A stretch of DNA of 14,864 nucleotides, from the NCBI GenBank assembly GCA_030672255.1, contig DAOVGU010000150.1:1-14864 (forward strand), read 5' to 3'. Shown in pieces: positions 1 to 7,521 of this stretch. The notes under the pieces are model-generated. The model did no database searches. It saw only the letters and a program-made list of their open reading frames with translations, and was not told the origin of the DNA. The stretch's first letter is position 1, and each line of letters begins with the position of its first letter. Source of the stretch: a bacterium (lineage in GTDB: Bacteria; Ratteibacteria; UBA8468). The position numbers were made by a program, and so were the translations under genes.

Positions 1-509
1 TCGCCAATTGTGATATTCTCATCCTTAATAAATGTTTGTTCTAAAAGAGCCTTTTCCTTATAAAAATCATTTAATTTATTTTCAATAATTTTTTCCCTGA
101 TCTTTTCGGGTTTCGCGGAGAATTTCTCATCCCACCATTTCCTTCTCTCTTTAATGATTTCGGGGGAAATATCCTTTCGCTCAACCCCCATTGGCGCCAT
201 GGCAGTAATTTGAAGCGCGAGGTTTCTCACCAATTCCTTGAAATCCTGGGTTTTGGCTACAAAGTCGGTTTCACAATTAACTTCTAATAACACTCCTAAC
301 CTCCCATTGGTATGAATATAAGAGGAAATAAGACCTTGAGAAGTTTTTCTTTCTCCTTTTTTAAGGGCAATCTCAACCCCTTTCTTCTTTAGAATCTCAA
401 AAGCCTTTTCTAAATTGTTATCCGCCTCTTCCAATGCCTTTTTACAATCCATTACTGGCAGACCCGTTTTCTCCCTCATTTCCTTAATTAAAGAGGTTTC
501 AACCTTCAT
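1..509 (-). CDS. tsf: Elongation factor Ts (3' end cut by window edge)
   Basis: EF-Ts is the nucleotide-exchange factor that regenerates EF-Tu-GTP in the cytoplasm. Reading the minus strand from the ATG at 509-507 gives 169 codons with no stop before the window edge. The N-terminal UBA-like helix region is visible (MKVETSLIKEMREKTGLPVM, then DCKKALEEA), followed by the signature EVNCETDFVAKTQDF at about residues 80-94 that contacts EF-Tu. A Shine-Dalgarno GGAG lies at 524-521, overlapping the end of rpsB. The gene follows rpsB by 5 nt in the classical rpsB-tsf order, so the two are certainly co-transcribed. The C-terminus is missing only because the window ends, so whether this is the short (about 200 residue) or long form cannot be seen. 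Confidence 0.96.
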   Translation of the reverse strand, partial: MKVETSLIKEMREKTGLPVMDCKKALEEADNNLEKAFEILKKKGVEIALKKGERKTSQGLISSYIHTNGRLGVLLEVNCETDFVAKTQDFKELVRNLALQITAMAPMGVERKDISPEIIKERRKWWDEKFSAKPEKIREKIIENKLNDFYKEKALLEQTFIKDENITIG

Positions 510-514
510 TTTCT

Positions 515-1360
515 TTATATCTCCTTTTTTTCCTTCTCCTTCTCTTTTTTCTTCAGCTTTACCCGTATTTTTGGTCTGGGCTTTGGTCTTCTCTTGGGAA
601 TAACTGCCGCTTTCTTTTTCTCCTCTACTTTAATCTCCTTTTCCTTCTTTTCGACCTCTACCTTCTTTACTTCCCCTTTTTCTTTTATTCCTTCCAGGAC
701 ACTATCGGCAAATTTCTCCAGGAGAAATTTAATTCCTTTGACCCCATCATCATTTGCGGGAACAGGGTAATCCACCTCCTCGGGGTTGGAATTGGTATCC
801 ACCACCGCTACCACCGGAATATTAAGCCTTTTTGCCTCTCTCACGACATTCGCTTCCTTCTTAATGTCAATGATGAGGATGGCTGCCGGATATTCCTTTA
901 GCTCACGAATTCCCTCTAAATTACGGAGCAGTTTGTTCTTTTCCTTTAAAAGCAAAGCCGCCTCCTTTTTGGTCAAGAGAGAAAAATGCCCCTCCTTTTC
1001 TAAGTTTTCGATCTCTTCTAAACGTCCAACTCTGGAACGAATTGCCTCCCAGTTGGTAAGTGTTCCCCCTAACCAGCGGGAACTTACGTAGGGCATAGAG
1101 CAGCGCTTTGCTGCGGCAACAATCGCCTCCTGGGCCTGTCTCTTTGTGCCGACAAAAAGAATCTTCTTGTTCTCTGCAGCCAATTCTTTAATAAACTGAC
1201 AGGCCTCCTCCAATTTTTTGGCCGTCTTTTCTAAATCGATGATATAAATCCCCTGCCTCTTCCCGAAGATATAGGGAATCATCCGGGGATCAAACTGCTT
1301 GCTCTGATGTCCAAAATAAAGCCCGGTTTCTAATAAGTCCTTAAGAGAAATATTTCCCAT
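515..1360 (-). CDS. rpsB: Small ribosomal subunit protein S2 with lysine-rich C-terminal tail
   Basis: S2 is a late-assembling 30S protein that binds between head and body and helps recruit S1. The 281-residue product has the S2 core: SLKDLLETGLYFGHQSKQFD at the N-terminus, FVGTKRQAQEAI, SSRWLGGTLTNW, and the C-terminal VAVVDTNSNPEEVDYPVPAND. The core ends near residue 225. The remaining roughly 50 residues are an extreme Lys/Glu/Arg low-complexity tail rich in KKEKEK-type runs, with one PKRRPKPRPKIRVK stretch. Family members are usually about 225-260 residues, so the tail is an extension. The start has a good AAGGAG site about 7 nt upstream and overlaps the end of serS by 20 nt, implying translational coupling. 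tsf follows after 5 nt. Confidence 0.97.
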   Translation of the reverse strand: MGNISLKDLLETGLYFGHQSKQFDPRMIPYIFGKRQGIYIIDLEKTAKKLEEACQFIKELAAENKKILFVGTKRQAQEAIVAAAKRCSMPYVSSRWLGGTLTNWEAIRSRVGRLEEIENLEKEGHFSLLTKKEAALLLKEKNKLLRNLEGIRELKEYPAAILIIDIKKEANVVREAKRLNIPVVAVVDTNSNPEEVDYPVPANDDGVKGIKFLLEKFADSVLEGIKEKGEVKKVEVEKKEKEIKVEEKKKAAVIPKRRPKPRPKIRVKLKKKEKEKEKKEI

Positions 1361-2618
1361 TGTTCTCCTTTTTAATTACCTCAATTCCATTCAGATAGGG
1401 CCGGAGGACCTCAGGCACAATTACCGAGCCGTCCCTCTGCTGGTAATTCTCCAGTATCGCCACCACCGTCCTCGCCAGAGCAATTCCTGAGCCATTTAAG
1501 GTATGAACGAAAGAGAGTCCTTTCTTGCTGCGATATCTTATCTTTGCCCGTCTGGCCTGAAAATCCTCAAAGTTGCTGCAGGAAGAAACTTCAAGATATT
1601 GCTTTTGTGCTGGGGCCCAGACCTCAAGATCATAGCACTTTGCTCCGGCAAAGGAAAGTTCTTTAGCAAAAAGCATCATCACCCGGTAAGGCAATTTCAA
1701 AAGATGGAGAATCCTTTCGGCATCAACTACCAATTTTTCTAACTCCTCATAGGAAGTTTTCGGTTTCACAAATTTTACTAACTCCACCTTGTCAAACTGA
1801 TGCACGCGCAGTAAGCCCTTTGTCTCTTTCCCATAGGCACCGGCCTCTCTTCTAACGCAGGGGCTATAGGCTACATAATAAATTGGTAAATCCTCCTATG
1901 ATAAGATTTCATCCTTATGAATATTGGTCAGAGGAACTTCAGCGGTGGGAATAAGAAAATAGTCATCCTTTTCAAGATAATACATATCCTCCTCTAACCA
2001 GGGGAGTTGTCCGCAATTTCTCATACTATGGCGATTGACAATAAATGGCGGAGAAATCTCCTGATACCCCTGTTTTTGATGGGTATCAAGCATAAAGTTG
2101 ATCAGTGCTCTCTCCATTCTTGCCCCCAGCCCTTTGTAAAGGGGAAAGGCATGTCCGGTCATTTTGGAGGCTGCTTTGAAGTCTAAAATTCCTAATTGCT
2201 TTCCAATCTCCTCATGGGAAAGAACCTCAAAATCAAATTCAGGGATTTTCCCGAAAGTCCGGATAAGAAAATTTTTATCTTTCGGAACGGATGGATGGGG
2301 AGGGTTGGGAAGAAGAGGAAGAAGTTTGTTTAACTCTTTTTCCTTTTCATCCAAAGCAAAATCGATTTGCTTTATTCTTTTGGAAACCTTCTTCATCTCT
2401 TCGATAAGCGGGGTAGTGGTCTTATTCTCTTTCTTTCTTCTCGCTATTTCTGTTGAGGTCTTGTTTTTTTCTTCCCGCAAACCTTCTGATTCAGCAAGAA
2501 GTTGTCTTCTTTCTTTATCCAGAGAAACTATTTTTTTCAGGTCTATTCGCAATCCTTTAAATTCTATCGCCTTTTTTACCTTCTCCGTATTCTCCCGGAT
2601 AAATTTTAAACTCAGCAT
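1341..2618 (-). CDS. serS: Seryl-tRNA synthetase, interrupted by one in-frame UAG codon
   Basis: SerRS charges tRNA-Ser (and tRNA-Sec) with serine. The reading frame is continuous from the ATG at 2618 to the TAA at 1341 except for UAG as codon 241 (1898-1896). Read through, it gives 425 residues, the normal family length. Residues 1-105 are the coiled-coil tRNA-binding arm. The class II catalytic core follows: IPTAEVPLTN, then, after the UAG, EDLPIYYVAYSPCVRREAG (motif 2, with Val where Phe is usual), GLLRVHQFDKVELV, the SSCSNFEDFQARRAKIRYR block and motif 3 NGSGIALARTVVAILENYQ. Both halves are well conserved, with no frameshift. Its start overlaps the ftsB stop (TAATG) and its end overlaps rpsB. 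Explanations include suppression or readthrough, a recent nonsense mutation, a sequencing error, or fission with restart after the perfect AGGAGG created at this point. Confidence 0.9.
1896..1898 (-). other. In-frame UAG codon inside serS
   Basis: The codons run ATC TTA TCA TAG GAG GAT TTA CCA, giving E-I-L-S-stop-E-D-L-P. SerRS homologues usually have a variable acidic or small residue here (for example ILSEEDLP). A single base change from GAG, CAG or AAG would create it. Both flanks stay in the same frame and are conserved. The codon also forms part of a perfect AGGAGG Shine-Dalgarno-like string. Confidence 0.95.
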
Positions 2619-2890
2619 TATCTTATCTTATAAACAATTTCTCCTTCTTTGACCAATCCCAGTTCCTCGCGACCAAGCTTCTCTATAATAAAAGGGTCGT
2701 TTTCTAAAAGATATATCTTCTTTTTCAGCTCTTTATTCTTTCTTTTTAATTCCTTAATTTCTCTTTCATCCTGATGAAGTAAGACAACGCATTTCCTTAA
2801 CTTCAGAAATCCCGGGGTATAGAACCAGCCAAGGATAAGAAGAAGAAAGAGAAAGAAGAAAATTCTTTTATATCTGACACGAAGTGTCAT
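2618..2890 (-). CDS. ftsB: FtsB/DivIC-family septum formation initiator
   Basis: This is a small bitopic division protein that bridges FtsL and FtsQ and helps activate septal peptidoglycan synthesis. The 90-residue product has a short basic cytoplasmic N-terminus, one transmembrane helix (about residues 9-27, FFFLFLLLILGWF), a charged coiled coil (about 40-65), and the family C-terminal signature LGREELGLVKEGEIVYKI. The stop codon overlaps the serS ATG (TAATG), so the genes are coupled. The ATG used here lies within the terminal inverted repeat of a MITE-like element, the local Shine-Dalgarno is poor (only a CGGA just upstream), and there is no other in-frame start before the membrane segment. 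Either the repeat donated the start or the native start was lost. DivIC (the Firmicutes name) is an equally valid label. Confidence 0.88.
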   Translation of the reverse strand: MTLRVRYKRIFFFLFLLLILGWFYTPGFLKLRKCVVLLHQDEREIKELKRKNKELKKKIYLLENDPFIIEKLGREELGLVKEGEIVYKIR

Positions 2891-2974
2891 TCCGACCCCG
2901 TATTTAATACGGGGGAGGAATCTCTCTCTTCAAAGAAGTGAGAGATTGCCACGGCCTTCGGCCTCGCAATGACA
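2885..2974 (+). repeat. MITE-like palindromic element with 11-bp terminal inverted repeats
   Basis: The ends are TGTCATTCCGA (2885-2895) and TCGCAATGACA (2964-2974), which are inverted repeats matching at 10 of 11 bases. Inside are the palindrome CCCCGTATTTAATACGGGG (2896-2914), an inverted pair AATCTCTC / GAGAGATT, and GGCCTTCGGCC. No coding capacity is evident. The element sits between eno and ftsB and its left end contains the ftsB start codon. The same 19-mer occurs at 7576 and 10355 in otherwise different elements. Confidence 0.8.
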
Positions 2975-2987
2975 GCTATGCTGTCAT
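2969..2987 (-). other. Hairpin 19 nt downstream of the eno stop
   Basis: ATGACAG / CTGTCAT form a 7-bp perfect stem around a 5-nt loop directly after eno. There is no U-run on the minus strand after it, so it is not a clear intrinsic terminator. It overlaps the right end of the MITE-like element and may act as an mRNA-stabilising REP-type structure. Confidence 0.5.
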
Positions 2988-3005
2988 CTGCGTCCATCTG
3001 TGGTT

Positions 3006-4283
3006 TCATTTTAAATATCTTTTATATGGTTCTTTTCCGGCGAAGGAGGTTTTCTCTCCTAACTCCTCCTCAATTCTGAGGAGTTGATTATATTTGGCGA
3101 CCCTTTCCATTCGGGAAAGGGAGCCGCTTTTGATTTGACCGGCAGAGGTGGCTACCGCTAAATCGGCAATAAAGGTACTTTCAGTCTCCCCGGAACGGTG
3201 GCTGATGACCGTGCTATAGTCAGATTCTTTTGCCAGGGCTATTGTGTTTAATGTCTCGGTTAAGGTACCAATCTGATTGACCTTAATCAGGATGGAATTG
3301 GCTATTTTCTCCTCAATTCCTCGCTTTAGTCTTTTAGGATTGGTGACAAAGAGGTCATCACCAACCAACTGAACTTTTTGGCCCAATTCCTCACTCAAAA
3401 CTTTCCAGCCTTCCCAGTCATCCTCCGCCAGCCCATCCTCTATGGAAATAATGGGATATTTTTTGATAATTCCTTCATAGTAGCTGACCATTTCTTCCGC
3501 GCTCCTTTTCTCTCCTTCAAAAATGTATTTATCATCTTTAAAAAAGGAGGAGGCGGCTACGTCCAGAGCAAGCCCGATCTCTGAGCCCCTTTGGTAGCCA
3601 GCCTTCTCTATCGCCTCCTCAATTAGCTTTAAAGCCTCCTCGTTGGCTTTCAGGTCAGGAGCAAAGCCACCCTCATCGCCCACGCCGGTAAAGTAACCCT
3701 TCCCTTTAAGGATGGTCTTTAACTGCTGGAAGGTCTCTGCGGCCATTCTGTAGGCAGTAGCAAAATTCTCCGCCCCTAAGGGTACAATCATAAATTCCTG
3801 AAGATCCAGGTTATTGTCGGCATGCATTCCTCCATTAAGGATATTCATCATTGGCACAGGAATGACATAATTTTCTTGCTGATTCAAATATTGATAGAGG
3901 GGAAGATTTTGAGATTTTGCCGCTGCTTTAGCTATTGCTAAAGAAACACCAAGGATGCTGTTAGCTCCCAAATTCTTCTTGTTTTCCGTTCCATCCAATT
4001 CAATCAGGGTATTGTCAATCTTTTCCTGTTGATCTGCCTCCATCCCTGAAATCCTTTTACTAATAATCTCATTGACATTTCTGCAGGCCTTTCGGACGCC
4101 CTTGCCGGAGAATTCCTTTTCTTTATCCCTCAACTCTAAAGCCTCATATTCTCCCGTAGAAGCACCGGAAGGGACACTTGCCCTTCCCAAAACACCATTT
4201 TCCAAAATTACATCCACCTCTACCGCAGGATTTCCCCGCGAGTCAAGGATCTGGCGTGCTTTTACCTCCTTGATTTTAGCCAT
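3006..4283 (-). CDS. eno: Enolase (phosphopyruvate hydratase)
   Basis: Enolase interconverts 2-phosphoglycerate and phosphoenolpyruvate in glycolysis and gluconeogenesis, using two Mg2+ ions; it is a cytoplasmic (alpha/beta)8 enzyme. The 425-residue product has all the signature blocks: ARQILDSRGNPAVEV at the N-terminus, the flexible loop VPSGASTGEYEALELRD, GGMHADNNLDLQEFMIVP, the metal ligands in LALDVAASSF, SIEDGLAEDDW and LVGDDLFVTN, catalytic Lys in ILIKVNQIGTLTE, and the C-terminal SHRSGETEST and GSLSRMERVAKYNQLLRIE. I chose the ATG at 4283 because AAGGAG precedes it at good spacing. A 21-codon upstream extension exists but would begin upstream of the promoter -10 box. This is the first gene of the eno-ftsB-serS-rpsB-tsf run. 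Confidence 0.98.
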   Translation of the reverse strand: MAKIKEVKARQILDSRGNPAVEVDVILENGVLGRASVPSGASTGEYEALELRDKEKEFSGKGVRKACRNVNEIISKRISGMEADQQEKIDNTLIELDGTENKKNLGANSILGVSLAIAKAAAKSQNLPLYQYLNQQENYVIPVPMMNILNGGMHADNNLDLQEFMIVPLGAENFATAYRMAAETFQQLKTILKGKGYFTGVGDEGGFAPDLKANEEALKLIEEAIEKAGYQRGSEIGLALDVAASSFFKDDKYIFEGEKRSAEEMVSYYEGIIKKYPIISIEDGLAEDDWEGWKVLSEELGQKVQLVGDDLFVTNPKRLKRGIEEKIANSILIKVNQIGTLTETLNTIALAKESDYSTVISHRSGETESTFIADLAVATSAGQIKSGSLSRMERVAKYNQLLRIEEELGEKTSFAGKEPYKRYLK

Positions 4284-4317
4284 ATCAATCTCTCCTTTTC
4301 TATTTTCCCTCCCCACG

Positions 4318-4346
4318 AGATTAACATACTTCAATATTATTGTCAA
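4318..4346 (-). promoter_or_regulatory. Sigma70-type promoter of eno
   Basis: The -35 box is a perfect TTGACA (4346-4341), with a 17-bp spacer and -10 TAATCT (4323-4318) preceded by TGT, an extended -10. The predicted transcript starts near 4311, about 28 nt before the eno ATG, leaving room for the Shine-Dalgarno site. Confidence 0.7.
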
Positions 4347-4356
4347 CTTACAGTTT

Positions 4357-4385
4357 TTGACGGAATTTGCTCTATTTGTTATACT
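4357..4385 (+). promoter_or_regulatory. Sigma70-type promoter of dapF-comEC, divergent from eno
   Basis: TTGACG (4357-4362), a 17-bp spacer and TATACT (4380-4385) preceded by TGT (extended -10). The -35 box is only 10 bp from the eno -35 box, so the two promoters stand back to back. The expected start of transcription, around 4391-4393, is almost at the dapF ATG (4395), which implies a leaderless or nearly leaderless mRNA. Confidence 0.75.
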
Positions 4386-4394
4386 TATGTGAAG

Positions 4395-5198
4395 ATGAAA
4401 CTAAAATTTGTGAAGATGCAGAGCGGAGGGAATGACTTCATTCTTATCGATAATCGAACTACCCTAATTAAAAATAGGAAAAGATGTGCTATAAGACTCT
4501 GCCGTAGACAGTTCTCCATAGGGGCGGATGGCCTTCTCCTCCTGGAAGATTCGAGGATTGCAGACTTCAGGATGCGAATCTATAATCCCGATGGAACAGA
4601 GGCAGAGATGTGTGGCAATGGAATTCGCTGCCTGGTCAGATTTATCTGGCTTAAGAAACTTATTAGCAAAAAGAAAATATCGGTTGAGACCGCTGATGGC
4701 ATCTACTCAGGCAGAGTCAAAGGAGATTTAGTCTTGGTGAAAATGAAGCCACCAAAGGAAATAAGATTGAATTTAAAACTCAAGGTCAAAGGAAAGGAAT
4801 ACGCACTTCACTTTATCAATTTTGGTGTTCCCCACACAATTCTCTTTGTTGATGATTTGAAAAAAGTGGACGTAAAAAGTCTTGGCTCTGCTATCCGTTA
4901 TCATAAACAATTTTCTCCCTGCGGAACAAATGTAGATTTTGTCAAAATAATTAATTGCCATTCTTTAAAGCTTCGAATCTATGAGAGGGGCGTGGAGGCC
5001 GAAACCTTTTCGTGCGGAACGGGGGCTGCCGCCGCAGCAATCATTTCCTATAAATTAGGGAAGGTAAACTCTCCGGTAAAAATTTCTCCGAGTTTTGGTG
5101 AACTCCTTAAACTCTATTTCGATGCCCGCCTGAGGGAGATCTATTTGGAGGGAGCCACAACAAAGGTTTATGAAGGAGAATGCTCTCAGAGCCATTAA
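4395..5198 (+). CDS. dapF: Diaminopimelate epimerase
   Basis: DapF converts LL-diaminopimelate to meso-DAP, the last shared step before lysine and peptidoglycan cross-link supply. It is a PLP-independent two-cysteine racemase. The 267-residue product has the N-terminal MQSGGNDFILID, the first catalytic-cysteine motif EMCGNGIRC with Cys73, and the second motif TFSCGTGAAAAA with Cys207, giving the usual two pseudo-symmetric halves. I chose the ATG at 4395; a GTG two codons earlier (4389) is possible. No Shine-Dalgarno is visible, in keeping with the promoter position that predicts a leaderless message. The 3' end overlaps comEC by 19 nt. DapF in this position is not part of a visible lysine operon. 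Confidence 0.96.
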   Translation: MKLKFVKMQSGGNDFILIDNRTTLIKNRKRCAIRLCRRQFSIGADGLLLLEDSRIADFRMRIYNPDGTEAEMCGNGIRCLVRFIWLKKLISKKKISVETADGIYSGRVKGDLVLVKMKPPKEIRLNLKLKVKGKEYALHFINFGVPHTILFVDDLKKVDVKSLGSAIRYHKQFSPCGTNVDFVKIINCHSLKLRIYERGVEAETFSCGTGAAAAAIISYKLGKVNSPVKISPSFGELLKLYFDARLREIYLEGATTKVYEGECSQSH

Positions 5199-7492
5199 TT
5201 CAGATTGTCCTTGCCTTCATTAGCGGAATAGCGATAGGAAATTACCTCCCTGTCTTTCCTTTCTCTCTCTATCTGGGAGTTATCCTTTTCTTTCTTCTTT
5301 CCCTCTTTCTTTTGAGAAGGAAAAAACTTTTGCCCTATTCTATTCTTCTTACCTTCCTCTTATCCGGAGCCTGTCACTTACAAAATAACCGTATTATTCC
5401 CTCTTCCGATATTTATTGGCTTATTCCCGGGAGATATGGTCTTATCGGAACAATTATCAGAGAACCAGAAATAGGTAAGTTTAAAAGTAAACTGATTCTA
5501 CGGGCAGAAATGATTCTATTTTCTGGAGAGAGGAGAAAGGTTACCGGGAAGGTCTGGGTTTCAACCAAATACTCTTGGAGCCCAATTAAAACTCCTCATT
5601 ATGGAGACAGAGTCAGAATAGAAAATGCTAATCTCTCCCGACCCTCTCCTCCGGGAAATCCGGGAGAATTCGATTTCAGAAATTGGTTGGCCAACCAAAA
5701 GATATACACTAAGGTCAGAGTTAAACCCTCCGATTTAAAGAAGATTGGGGAGGGAAAGATAAATCCTCTTCTTAAATATTCCTATTTTCTTAAAGGAAAG
5801 ATCGAAAAGATTATCGAAAAAATAATTGCCGCAGAACCAGAAAGTAGCATCGTCAAGGCAATGACCTTGGGCAAAAGAGACCTTCCTTATTTCATCAAAG
5901 AGCCATTTCTGAAAACTGGAATTTTTCATGTTCTTGTTGTTTCCGGACTCCATGTTGGTTTCGTCATCCTTTTTGTCACTCTTTTTACCCCTTTTCTCCC
6001 ATTAAGATGGAAGGAAATCTTTACTATTTTAGCGATTATTTTCTATTGTCTTATAACCGGAGCAAGACCTCCCGTGCTGAGAGCTTCATTAATGGCGATC
6101 ATCTATTTTTCTGGACGACTTTTTAATCGAGAATCCTATAGTTATATCGCAATTGGGCTTGCCGCTTTTATTCTTTTGCTCTTTAACCCTAACCAACTTT
6201 TTGCTCCAGGATTTCAACTTTCCTTCATTATCACCTTAGGAATTTTATCCTTCTGTCCTCTTTTGATGAAGAAACTGCCAAAATTTCCCCTTTTCCTTAA
6301 AGGGCTAATTGCGGTGCCAATTGCCGCTCAACTTACCGCCTTCCCCCTTATCGCTTTTCATTTTCATTATTTCTCTCCCCTTTCTCCCCTTACCAACATT
6401 CTTCTTATCCCTTTAGCCGGGCTCAATGTTGGGTTATCCTTTCTTGCCATCCTTTTTAGTTCCCTCTCCATCAACTTGGGAATGATCTTTGGAGCAGCCC
6501 TTTACCTCTTTACCGCGATATTGTTTAAGTTAACCAAAGTATTTGCTCAATTTCCCTTTATTTATCGAGAAATAGGCTACTTTTCTTTTCTCCATCTTTT
6601 CTGCTACTACTATCTTCTCATCCTTATCTTTAACCTTCACCGGCTAAAGAGAAAGAAAGTAAGGATTATCTGTCTTTCTCTTATTCTTCTCTTCAATCTT
6701 TTCCTCTGGCCAAAAGCATTAGCAAAAATGGGCACGAAGGATTTTACTGTGACTATTCTCAAAGTACCGGATGGCAATTGTTTATTTCTCCAATTCCCCG
6801 ATAAAAAGAATGGTTTAATCATTGGGGACGAGGATAATTATCGGAGTGTCAAGAGGATTATAAAACCCTTCCTCTGGTCGCAATCGGTAGGTAAAATAGA
6901 CTATCTTCTCTTAAATAAGGTTGGAGATGACCATCTTGGTTCCCTCTCAGAATTAAGCGCTCACTTCAGAATCAAAGAAATTATTGATCACCCGGATAGC
7001 GACTCTTCTATCACCTACAAAAACTTCTTAGAAAAGATAGCCATACTTTCAAGAAAAAAATATTTGCTTAGTTACCGCAAGGCTCAGGAAAATCAGCCCC
7101 TGCCCCTGATTAAACCTGTTCCTGACAGGTTCAGGAATCAAGGGGTAATCAGGGGCAGGGGTAAGAGTCCTTCTGGATATAGAATAGAGTTCCTCGCAGG
7201 CGGGTTTTATAGAATTAGATACAAAAATAATGTTATTATCGTTGGAATGACCATCGCGAAAGATTCGTATCAAAGACTTTTCTCTCTAAAAGACAGGAGT
7301 TTAAAAAGCAAGACCTTAATCCTTCCCCGCCTCCCCCGGAGAAAGAGGGTATTGACTGAACTTATCAAAAGAGTTCAACCCCAAGCCATTATTCTAACGA
7401 AAAGTATGAAGGAGGAATCAAGCTATTTACCACAAGGAATTGCTCTTTTCTCAGTACAAAAACGGGGAGCAATTTCATTAACATTTGAATAA
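5180..7492 (+). CDS. comEC: ComEC/Rec2-family DNA uptake channel with degenerate C-terminal domain
   Basis: ComEC is the inner-membrane channel that brings single-stranded DNA into the cell during transformation. The 770-residue product has the expected order: N-terminal membrane helices (about 8-60), an OB-fold DUF4131 region (about 85-190) ending in GNPGEFDFRNWLANQKIY, the Competence core with VVSGLHVG (His258) and TGARPPVLRASLMA, multiple helices to about residue 510, then a beta-lactamase-like domain (about 515-770). In that last domain the usual SHxDxDH metal motif reads NKVGDDH (579-585) and the DVGQGD motif reads KVPDGN, so metal binding is probably lost. Residues 640-661 are encoded by a 65-bp palindrome. 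The ATG overlaps dapF and has a close GGAG. No other competence genes are nearby. Confidence 0.93.
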   Translation: MLSEPLIQIVLAFISGIAIGNYLPVFPFSLYLGVILFFLLSLFLLRRKKLLPYSILLTFLLSGACHLQNNRIIPSSDIYWLIPGRYGLIGTIIREPEIGKFKSKLILRAEMILFSGERRKVTGKVWVSTKYSWSPIKTPHYGDRVRIENANLSRPSPPGNPGEFDFRNWLANQKIYTKVRVKPSDLKKIGEGKINPLLKYSYFLKGKIEKIIEKIIAAEPESSIVKAMTLGKRDLPYFIKEPFLKTGIFHVLVVSGLHVGFVILFVTLFTPFLPLRWKEIFTILAIIFYCLITGARPPVLRASLMAIIYFSGRLFNRESYSYIAIGLAAFILLLFNPNQLFAPGFQLSFIITLGILSFCPLLMKKLPKFPLFLKGLIAVPIAAQLTAFPLIAFHFHYFSPLSPLTNILLIPLAGLNVGLSFLAILFSSLSINLGMIFGAALYLFTAILFKLTKVFAQFPFIYREIGYFSFLHLFCYYYLLILIFNLHRLKRKKVRIICLSLILLFNLFLWPKALAKMGTKDFTVTILKVPDGNCLFLQFPDKKNGLIIGDEDNYRSVKRIIKPFLWSQSVGKIDYLLLNKVGDDHLGSLSELSAHFRIKEIIDHPDSDSSITYKNFLEKIAILSRKKYLLSYRKAQENQPLPLIKPVPDRFRNQGVIRGRGKSPSGYRIEFLAGGFYRIRYKNNVIIVGMTIAKDSYQRLFSLKDRSLKSKTLILPRLPRRKRVLTELIKRVQPQAIILTKSMKEESSYLPQGIALFSVQKRGAISLTFE
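7097..7161 (+). repeat. Palindromic element embedded in frame within comEC
   Basis: Perfect 16-bp inverted arms CCCCTGCCCCTGATTA (7097-7112) and TAATCAGGGGCAGGGG (7146-7161) enclose a second perfect stem, AACCTGT / ACAGGTT (7113-7119 and 7125-7131). It encodes a Pro/Arg/Gly-rich segment, P640 to G661, in the degenerate beta-lactamase-like domain, and the reading frame is kept. This resembles palindromic insertions within genes known from Rickettsia, but the sequence is different. Confidence 0.85.
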
Positions 7493-7521
7493 TTACAAAA
7501 AAAGAATATAATATAGAACAA

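Noticed and set aside
1341..1805. A separate 154-residue gene starting at GTG 1805
   Set aside because: This is the C-terminal part of serS; the conserved sequence continues upstream in the same frame to the UAG at 1898.
2885..2987. CRISPR array or intrinsic terminator
   Set aside because: The palindromes are not evenly spaced repeats with spacers, and no U-run follows any stem.
4284..4346. Upstream extension of enolase (MTIILKYVNLVGREN)
   Set aside because: It would begin upstream of the -10 box, whereas the ATG at 4283 has a good Shine-Dalgarno and matches the family N-terminus.
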